The translations under genes were made by a program, and so were the position numbers. From contig SKOX01000146.1 in assembly GCA_007119835.1 (NCBI GenBank), positions 1 to 5,749 of the forward strand: a stretch of DNA of 5,749 bases, written 5' to 3'. The DNA is from Paracoccaceae bacterium (GTDB taxonomy: Bacteria > Pseudomonadota > Alphaproteobacteria > Rhodobacterales > Rhodobacteraceae). Below, piece by piece: positions 1 through 4,502 of the stretch (positions within the stretch are counted from its first letter, which is position 1; every line of letters starts with the position of its first letter). The notes beneath the pieces were generated by a model. The model worked only from the letters and a program-made list of their open reading frames with translations, searched no databases and was not told the DNA's origin.

Positions 1-252
1 GGCTCGCTGCAGGTTCGAAGGTTGGTACCGGGGCCCTCCTCTTCTTGGTCCGTCGCCCGCGGCGGCACGTGGCCCATACCAGCCGGTCTTGGGGTCGCAA
101 TCACGGCCGCTGTTCCGTGCGGACGCGACGCTGTCCGGAGCCGGGTCACGGCCCTTCACCTGGCGGAGCGGTTGGCCATCGAACAGCAGCTTCTGTAACG
201 GGCCCTGCGTGTCAACCTTATTTTTCTTTCTTCTTGCTTCTTTCCTTCGGTC
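1..252. other. No recognised gene; left flank of truncated hsdM
   Basis: I recognise no gene here. On the minus strand the hsdM reading frame stays open from 252 to the window edge, but the translation after the residues NTITRMD no longer resembles HsdM. It turns into a basic stretch (RRKEARRKKNK) followed by sequence I do not know. The DNA at about 218-249 is almost pure pyrimidine on the + strand and marks the point where HsdM similarity ends. Short + strand frames overlap this stretch, but none has a recognisable domain or a clear ribosome binding site. Most likely this is DNA joined to the hsdM remnant by a deletion or insertion. Confidence 0.4.
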
Positions 253-617
253 CATCCGGGTGATGGTGTTGGAGAAGTCGAACTGCTCGAAGATCACCCC
301 GGCATTCTCCGAGTAGCTGGCGATGTAGTCCTCAAGGTTCTGCCGCGTCCGCGTCGCCCCGAGGCTGCGCAGCTCGTAATTCGACGTGTTGTAGAAGGGG
401 TGACCTGCCTGGGTGCGCAGAACAACGTCGATGTCGATGCCGCTGTTCTTCAGGTTCGCGACGGTCTGGCGGACCTGCTCGCGCGTCGGCTCGAGGACGC
501 ATTCCAGGCGGCGCAGCAGCGTGAAGGGCAGGATGATATTGCCGAACTCGACGTGCTTGAAGTTGCCCCAAAGGTCGTCGGCGCTTTTCCAGATAAATCG
601 GCAAGGGTGGTGTTCAT
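253..617 (-). pseudogene. hsdM: Type I restriction-modification methyltransferase subunit HsdM, N-terminal remnant, frameshifted
   Basis: HsdM is the adenine-N6 methyltransferase subunit of type I restriction-modification complexes (with HsdS and HsdR). Only its N-terminal helical domain is present. The ATG at 617-615 starts MNTTLAD, a typical HsdM beginning. The protein then continues in another frame as FIWKSADDLWGNFKHVEFGN, followed by ILPFTLLRRLECVLEPTRE, HPFYNTSNYEL, NLEDYIASYSENA and FEQFDFSNTITRMD. Reading GATTTATC as GATTTTATC (one more T, near 595-597) would restore MNTTLADFIWKSADD, so a single-base loss explains the break. Similarity stops near 253, after about 120 of the usual 500 or so residues. 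The SAM-binding and NPPY/F catalytic motifs are therefore absent, and no hsdS or hsdR is seen. It cannot methylate DNA as it stands. Family assignment is secure; whether the frameshift is real or a sequencing error is open. Confidence 0.88.
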
Positions 618-1144
618 GGCGGGCGAATATCTCGTCTTTCAAATGTTGCCGGGCCGGGCGACAGGTATGGCTCCGCCGTTGCGGTCCGGCTGGACATGCG
701 CCGTGGCGGCTTGGCGGGTGGCTACGAAATGGGCAGGAACCGATCCTCTGGCGCCTGCGCGTAGAATGATCGCCGAGGTTGACTCGACGGGTCAACCGCC
801 GGGGCGAGACTTGCCCGTGGACAACCTCGACTGATTGCAGTTTTTCAGGCGCCTCAGCCGTGCCGCCATCACCGCTTCCGGGATATTGTGGCGCCGCGGT
901 GGGCGTCGGGCGAATGGCCGGAGTGAGGCCGGCCGCCACTCCCAGGAGGCTGTGCCGCTTGCGGTCGATCTGGAAGGGGCAGGATGGCTGGACCTTGACG
1001 CGCCAATTGAAGCCGATCTTGCGGCAACACCTTTCGGTCAGATGCCAGAAGCGCGGGCAGAACGGCGAGGGTCGCCGCTCAACGCGAAGCTGAAGCGATC
1101 CGCTCTCTTCAACCTAAGGTGTGCTTACTGGTCGAGTGTTTTCG
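618..1144. other. No recognised gene upstream of hsdM remnant
   Basis: No gene can be assigned in this stretch of about 530 bases. Open frames occur on both strands, but their translations (for example the + strand frame that starts at 835 and runs on to 1296) carry no domain, signal peptide or membrane segment I know. The minus-strand frame used by hsdM is free of stops from 1113 to the left window edge, and so passes straight through this region. It contains fragments such as FCPRFWHLTERCCRKIGFNW that I cannot place. It should include the former hsdM promoter region, but I see no convincing -35/-10 pair. A short palindrome at 777-797 is listed separately. Confidence 0.4.
777..797. repeat. 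Perfect 7-bp inverted repeat, GGTTGAC/GTCAACC
   Basis: GGTTGAC at 777-783 and GTCAACC at 791-797 are exact reverse complements separated by 7 bases (TCGACGG). This could be an operator for a dimeric regulator or a small hairpin. It lies about 160 bases upstream of the hsdM start on the minus strand. No T-run follows on either strand, so it is not a standard intrinsic terminator. A 7-bp arm can arise by chance in a window this size, so function is uncertain. Confidence 0.4.
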
Positions 1145-1298
1145 CGTTTGTGGGTCGAATCACACTTGCTGTGAAACGACCCATAAGCGGTACTGCGCGA
1201 GTGATTATCATCCGAGGCTTACGTGAGCCTCGACCCGAGACGTTTCGCTCCTTTTTCACCCATAAGCTCATTCTAATCCGCATTTTCGACCCATAAGC
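1145..1298. repeat. Iteron-like repeat cluster, core CGACCCATAAGC
   Basis: Several copies of one motif lie within 154 bases. Copy A is on the minus strand at 1145-1163 (GTGATTCGACCCACAAACG read on that strand). Copy B is on the + strand at 1171-1189 (GTGAAACGACCCATAAGCG). Copy C is at 1252-1267 (TTTTTCACCCATAAGC) and copy D at 1283-1298 (TTTTCGACCCATAAGC). A weaker copy, CGACCC, is at 1231-1236. A and B form an inverted repeat matching at 15 of 19 positions around a 7-base spacer; C and D are in the same orientation 31 bases apart. The surroundings are more AT-rich than the rest of the window. Clustered direct and inverted repeats of this size fit initiator-binding iterons of a plasmid origin, or operators of one regulator. 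No replication initiator gene is visible in the window, so the origin reading is inference. Confidence 0.6.
1213..1232. repeat. Perfect 7-bp dyad CGAGGCT/AGCCTCG inside the repeat cluster
   Basis: CGAGGCT at 1213-1219 and AGCCTCG at 1226-1232 are exact reverse complements around the six bases TACGTG. The dyad lies between iteron-like copies B and C and its right arm overlaps the weak CGACCC copy at 1231. It could form a hairpin or bind a dimeric protein. No T-run follows it, so a terminator is unlikely. Confidence 0.4.
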
Positions 1299-1417
1299 CC
1301 ATGCGGGATAGGCGGGGCTGTGGCGATCGACTGTGCCGAGAAGTTCCGGCGAGAGCGGTCAGGGTGGACGGTCTACGCATGCCCAATCATAACCCTATGG
1401 GCTCGCGCAAGCCGGCA

Positions 1418-1521
1418 ATGGGAGCCAAATCTAAGGCCAGGCCGTTTTCGCGGCTCGAGTTGGTGGATGCAGGCCGTCGGCGGCGGTGGAGCGAGGTGAG
1501 AAGCTCCGGATCGTCGCGAAG
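1418..1521 (+). pseudogene. IS66-type OrfA (TnpA) N-terminal remnant, frameshifted
   Basis: The translation from 1418 gives GAKSKARPFSRLELVDAGRR, then RRWSE. After a shift to the next frame near 1493-1498 it continues as EKLRIVA. Joined, GRRRRWSE(D/E)EKLRIVA is the typical start of the small helix-turn-helix protein (OrfA/TnpA) encoded first in IS66-family elements. A missing base between GAG and TGAG at 1495-1497 would explain the shift. Similarity is lost after about 1518, so only about 35 of the usual 100 or more residues remain. No OrfB or DDE transposase follows and no terminal inverted repeats were found. It is a dead remnant. Family-level confidence is moderate because the match is short. 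Confidence 0.6.
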
Positions 1522-1677
1522 ACCAGACCGCCCGGGTGGGTGACACATCGAAGCCAACTACGTGATGAGGAACGACTCGAGCTGATCTGCGAGGCGATAT
1601 TAGCCCACCAGGGCGGACCGCTTGACCGCCGGCCGCGGTTCAACCCAAGGCAACGCTTTCAAAACCTGCCGGCATGA
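1522..1677 (+). other. Unassigned open tail after IS66 remnant
   Basis: The frame used by the second half of the IS66 remnant stays open to the TGA at 1675-1677. It encodes a basic, charged stretch including LRDEERLELICEAILAHQGG. This does not look like the rest of IS66 OrfA and I do not recognise it. It may be the 3' end of another gene joined to the IS remnant, or chance coding. It ends about 50 bases before the start of the next gene. Confidence 0.25.
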
Positions 1678-1727
1678 CGACAGAAAGAGGCCGCGGGTGG
1701 TCGGCAGGCAGAGCAGCGGAGCGGCAC

Positions 1728-2454
1728 ATGACCGACACGAGCGAGTGGTTCTACGCGAATGACGGCGCGGAGCACGGGCCAGTGACCGACGATGAACTCG
1801 TCCGTCTCGTGCGGGACGGAGACCTGCCGCCGCGGACGCTGGTCTGGCGCCAGGGGATGGCCAAGTGGAAGCCGTTCTCGGTCTGCGATCTCGCGCCGCG
1901 GGTGGTAGAAGACACCACGCAGCGATCCCTCGCGCCCGCCACCCCTCCCGGGACGAGGCAGGAAAGAGGCGCCGGTCCTGGGTTCATTCTTCGGACAGGG
2001 CGCCTCCGAGGACTTAGAGACGCACGCCGCGCCACGGCGGGGCTTCTTCGAGGCAATCGGTTACTGCCTTACGAACTGGAGCTTCGCAGGGCGGGGCTCG
2101 CGCTCGGAGTTCTGGAGCTTCTTCGTCTTCACCTTTTTTCTTTTCATGATCGCGGCTGCTCTCGACGCGATGCTGTTTCGGCCTTGGGAGCCGCAACTCG
2201 TCTCGATCTTCATGACCATCGCGCTCGTAATCCCTTCGCTCGCCGCCGCCGTGCGGCGGCTGCACGACATCGATCGCTCCGGATGGTGGGTGCTGCTGGG
2301 GGCCATCCCAGTCATCGGTCTCCTCGTGCTCTTCTTCTTTTACCTGCGGCGCGGCACGCCCGAGCCCAATCGCTTCGGGTCGGGCGTGGGAGCCTCGATC
2401 GACGATTTCCGCACTTCGGGCGGGACGGGTCCGACCAGCAGGGATGCGAGCTGA
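1728..2454 (+). pseudogene. GYF_2 and DUF805 domain membrane protein, split by a frameshift
   Basis: The first frame, from ATG 1728, encodes a GYF_2 domain at about residues 6-50 (EWFYANDGAEHGPVTDDELV, then WRQGMAKWKPFSV), followed by a proline-rich linker. The DUF805 domain is one frame over (+1) from about 1972: FFEAIGYCLTNWSFAGRGSR at 2044-2103, RSEFWSFFVF, and the family hallmark RRLHDIDRSGWW near 2260-2290. It has three predicted membrane helices (about 2113-2180, 2197-2240 and 2284-2345) and ends at the TGA 2452-2454. A stop in the DUF805 frame at 1909-1911 puts the shift between about 1911 and 1975, in the linker. GYF_2 plus DUF805 is a known architecture for small inner-membrane proteins of unknown function, about 240 residues if the frame were whole. 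ATG 1728 is preferred over ATG 1674 because CGGAG lies 6 bases upstream of it and GYF_2 begins there. Confidence 0.85.
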
Positions 2455-2571
2455 AGGCGGGAAGAGGCCTTTCGGCTCGATCATGCAGGCTCTTCGTTCG
2501 GCAGTAGACACATCGGAGGGCAGCGAGTGACAGGCCTCCGCCCGCCGGTGAGCCAGGCGATCTCGCGCTGA

Positions 2572-2792
2572 AAGTCGCGGGACCTGGCGCGATGCATCGC
2601 CAGGACGGACGCCTTCGTAACCTCGCTGCGCCAGCGGAAGAAGGTCGAGATGCTGTTCGCGCATCTCAGCGGATCCTGAAGCTCGACCGCCTGCGCCTGC
2701 GCGGACCAAACGGAACCCGGGATGAATTCCTCCTGGCCGCCACCGCCCAGAACCTTCGAGAGCTCGCCAAGCTCGCTCCCTGCCCGGTCTGA
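2572..2792 (+). pseudogene. IS1182-family transposase C-terminal remnant, frameshifted
   Basis: Translation gives RDLARCIARTDAFV, then RQRKKVEMLFAHL in one frame. After a shift near 2665-2668 it continues as RILKLDRLRLRGPNGTRDEF and LLAATAQNLRELAKLAP to the TGA at 2790-2792. KKVEMLFAHLKRI...LDRLRLRG...EFLLAATAQNL is characteristic of the C-terminus of IS1182-type DDE transposases. Reading CTCAGCGG as CTCAAGCGG (one more A) restores HLKRIL exactly. A stop at 2569-2571 closes the frame upstream, and the catalytic N-terminal two thirds are missing, so it cannot transpose. The right terminal inverted repeat should lie shortly after 2792, but I could not identify it without the element's other end. 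Family assignment is confident. Confidence 0.85.
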
Positions 2793-3273
2793 GGCAAGGG
2801 CGGCCTATCGAGCAACGCGATCCCTCCGGCGTGTCGGATCGACTTCTTCAACGAAATCGGCCCTCAACGGTCATTCGCGGCTCACCGCATTTCGCACCGC
2901 GTCATTCCGTCTGCCGCCATTCGGTCACATGCTCATTCTTCGTCTGGCTTGAGCGGCGCTGGGTGCGGACGCAGTGCCCGGATGGGTCCAGTGTGTGCGA
3001 GATCCAAGAACTGGTTGGGGGGACCTCAAGCTTACTGCCGCCGCTCAGTACACACACGGCGCGCCAGGACGATCCGGGACAACGTCAGCCCCTCCGAGAT
3101 GATCTCGAAGCTGCGGGATTGCTGCGCATGGCATTCACGCCGGTGGCGACGAGGCGCATGGCATCGCGCATAGACATAGAGGCCGAAATCAGTCACATCG
3201 GGCAGGCAGAGGCGCGGCTCGAGGCGGCCATCTGGAGGACCTCGATGCGCTCCCTCTCACCGCAGGAGAATCC
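2793..3273. other. No recognised gene between IS1182 remnant and macA fragment
   Basis: About 480 bases without an assignable gene. The first 100-150 bases are probably the non-coding right end of the IS1182 element. Open frames on both strands run through the rest without recognisable domains. An 11-base direct repeat, GCGCATGGCAT, occurs at 3124-3134 and 3154-3164. The + strand frame reading DIEAEISHIGQAEARLEAA (about 3170-3230) looks like a coiled coil and could be a scrap of an adaptor hairpin, but this is too short to claim. The frame of the macA fragment is open from 3103, with no ATG, GTG or TTG before 3439. Confidence 0.4.
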
Positions 3274-3771
3274 AACGTTGAGCTTCACGCCTCCGTCGAC
3301 GAATCCGAGATAGGCCGGCTCGCGCCGGGGCAGCGCGTCGAGTTCACCGTCGACGCCTTCCGCGACCGCCGCTTCGAAGGCTCCGTCGACCACATCTGCA
3401 AGTCGCCGCAGGTCACCCAGAACGTTGTCACCTACACCGTGGTCGTCAAGGCGGCGAACCCCGACCTCCTGCTCCTGCCCGGCATGACTGTGAGCGTCCG
3501 CTTCGTCCTCGCCGAATCCCGCGACGTCGCCATCGCCCCCAACGCCGCCCTGCGCTTCCGCCCCGACGGCCTCGCCGCCCCCGCCGGCCCGCATGTCTGG
3601 GTCGAGGAGGCCGGGGCCTTGCGCGCCATTCCGGTCGAGCTCGGCCTCACCGACGAGGCCCGCACCGAGATCCGCGGCGACGGCATCGAGCCCGGGCTCC
3701 AGGTCGTCACCGGCATCGAGCGCCGGCGCGAGCAGCGCTCGACCGCCAGCCGCATCCTCGGCGGGATCTGA
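3274..3771 (+). pseudogene. MacA/HlyD-family periplasmic adaptor, C-terminal fragment
   Basis: Adaptor proteins of this family sit in the inner membrane and periplasm and link an ABC permease to an outer-membrane channel. The recognisable part begins NVELHASVDESEIGRLAPGQ (beta-barrel domain). It continues with RFEGSVDHI, the hallmark QNVVTYTVVVKAANPDLLLL, PGMTVSVRF, and then the membrane-proximal domain (VAIAPNAALRFRP ... VELGLTDEARTEI ... LQVVTGIE), ending at TGA 3769-3771. That is 165 residues against about 380-420 for full MacA-type proteins. The signal anchor, alpha hairpin and nearly all of the lipoyl domain are missing. The first start codon in frame is GTG 3439, inside the barrel domain and without a clear ribosome binding site. 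Third codon positions are almost all C or G, as in the two genes downstream, which marks it as part of that locus. It is likely non-functional. Confidence 0.85.
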
Positions 3772-3824
3772 GCCGTGGCGGTCCTCGCCCGCGCCGTTGA
3801 CGATCCGGTTCCGCGCGGCGCCCC

Positions 3825-3865
3825 ATGCATAGGCAATCTGCATGAAATATGCATGATTGCTGCAT
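3825..3865. promoter_or_regulatory. Long dyad symmetry in the gap between adaptor and ATPase genes
   Basis: GCAATC-TGCAT at 3833-3843 and ATGCAT-GATTGC at 3849-3860 are reverse complements apart from one extra A, around the loop GAAAT. The pairing extends outward with ATGCA at 3825-3829 and TGCAT at 3861-3865. TGCAT or ATGCA units occur four times. The site is distinctly AT-richer than the coding DNA on both sides. It lies 54 bases after the adaptor stop and 58 bases before the preferred ATPase start. It could be an operator for a dimeric regulator or an RNA hairpin in the intercistronic leader. A TTGACG at 3797-3802 could be a -35 box, but I find no good -10 at normal spacing. No T-run follows, so an intrinsic terminator is unlikely. 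Confidence 0.5.
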
Positions 3866-3923
3866 CGTTGGCACCGCCATCAACCCGCGACGCTCCGCTA
3901 TCTGCCCGCCGCCGGACCCGCCG

Positions 3924-4502
3924 ATGATCGAGACCGCCCGGCTCCGCAAGACCTTCCGCATGGGCGATGTCGAGGTCGAGGCCTTGGCCGGTGTCAGCCT
4001 CCGGATCGAGGACGGCGAGTCGGTCGCCATCGTCGGCGCGTCCGGTTCCGGCAAGTCCACCCTGGCCAGCCTGATCGGCTGCCTCGACGTCGCCACCAGC
4101 GGCGAATACCGCCTCGCCGGCCGGGACATCTCGCGCCTCGGCCGTGCCGAGCTCGCCCGATTCCGCAACGAATCCATTGGCTTCGTCTTCCAGGGCTTCA
4201 ACCTTATGGCCCGCGCCAGCGCGCTTGAGAATGTCGAGCTGCCACTCGTCTACGCCGGGATCGACGGCCGCCCCCGCCTCCTCCTCGCCGACGAGCCCAC
4301 CGGCGCCCTCGATTCCCGCTCCAGCGCCGCCGTCCTCGACCTCCTCCTCGCCGCCAACGCCTGCGGCGTCACTCTGATCCTCATCACCCACGACCACGAG
4401 ATCGCCGCCGCCATGTCCCGCGTCATCACCCTCCACGACGGCAGTGTCGTGTCCGATGTCGCCACAGACGCCGTCCCAACGCTGCCGGTCGCCGCCGAAT
4501 GA
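3924..4502 (+). CDS. ABC transporter ATPase, MacB/LolD-like, lacking the signature motif
   Basis: This is the cytoplasmic ATPase partner of the permease that follows. From ATG 3924 (192 residues) it has an aromatic-side start IETARLRKTFRMGDVEVEAL, Walker A GASGSGKST at 38-46, Q-loop residue Gln90 in FVFQGFNL, Walker B LLLADEPTGALD at 119-130 with the catalytic Glu124, and the switch His156 in LITHDH. Relatives are about 225-240 residues. Here YAGI (110-113) runs directly into DGRPRLLLADE, so about 43 residues are missing in frame at about 4260-4270. That segment normally carries the helical subdomain end and the LSGGQ signature needed for ATP hydrolysis at the dimer interface. An upstream in-frame ATG at 3849 would add 25 residues unlike the family and lies inside a dyad, so 3924 is preferred although no strong ribosome binding site precedes either. 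The stop overlaps the permease start (ATGA). Probably inactive. Confidence 0.88.
   Translation: MIETARLRKTFRMGDVEVEALAGVSLRIEDGESVAIVGASGSGKSTLASLIGCLDVATSGEYRLAGRDISRLGRAELARFRNESIGFVFQGFNLMARASALENVELPLVYAGIDGRPRLLLADEPTGALDSRSSAAVLDLLLAANACGVTLILITHDHEIAAAMSRVITLHDGSVVSDVATDAVPTLPVAAE

Noticed and set aside
400..834. Plus-strand open frame of 144 codons
   Set aside because: Its first half is antisense to the HsdM remnant, and its second half has no recognisable domain or ribosome binding site.
835..1296. Plus-strand open frame of 153 codons ending in the repeat cluster
   Set aside because: Starts at TTG without a clear ribosome binding site, has no known domain, and its last 50 codons are encoded by the repeats. 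Kept only as part of an unassigned stretch.
1145..1298. CRISPR array as an explanation of the repeats
   Set aside because: Copies are too short, vary in orientation and are irregularly spaced, and no cas gene is present.
2455..2571. Possible intrinsic terminator after the DUF805 gene
   Set aside because: No stable stem followed by a T-run was found; AGGCCT at 2465-2470 is only a 6-base palindrome.
2014..2709. Minus-strand open frame of 231 codons
   Set aside because: Antisense to the DUF805 domain and the start of the IS1182 remnant, both of which have recognisable families on the + strand.
3193..3843. Minus-strand open frame of 216 codons
   Set aside because: Antisense to the adaptor fragment; repetitive Asp/Gly/Ala composition typical of a shadow, no family resemblance.
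3849..3923. Upstream ATG 3849 as the ATPase start
   Set aside because: It would add 25 residues unlike the family, the start lies within the dyad, and IETARLRKTF directly after ATG 3924 matches the usual N-terminus.
3432..4436. Long minus-strand open frame (334 codons) across the adaptor and ATPase genes
   Set aside because: It is antisense to two clear + strand family members with strong C/G third-position bias, which opens antisense frames. Its translation is low-complexity acidic sequence followed by Arg/Ser/Ala-rich sequence, with no domain.
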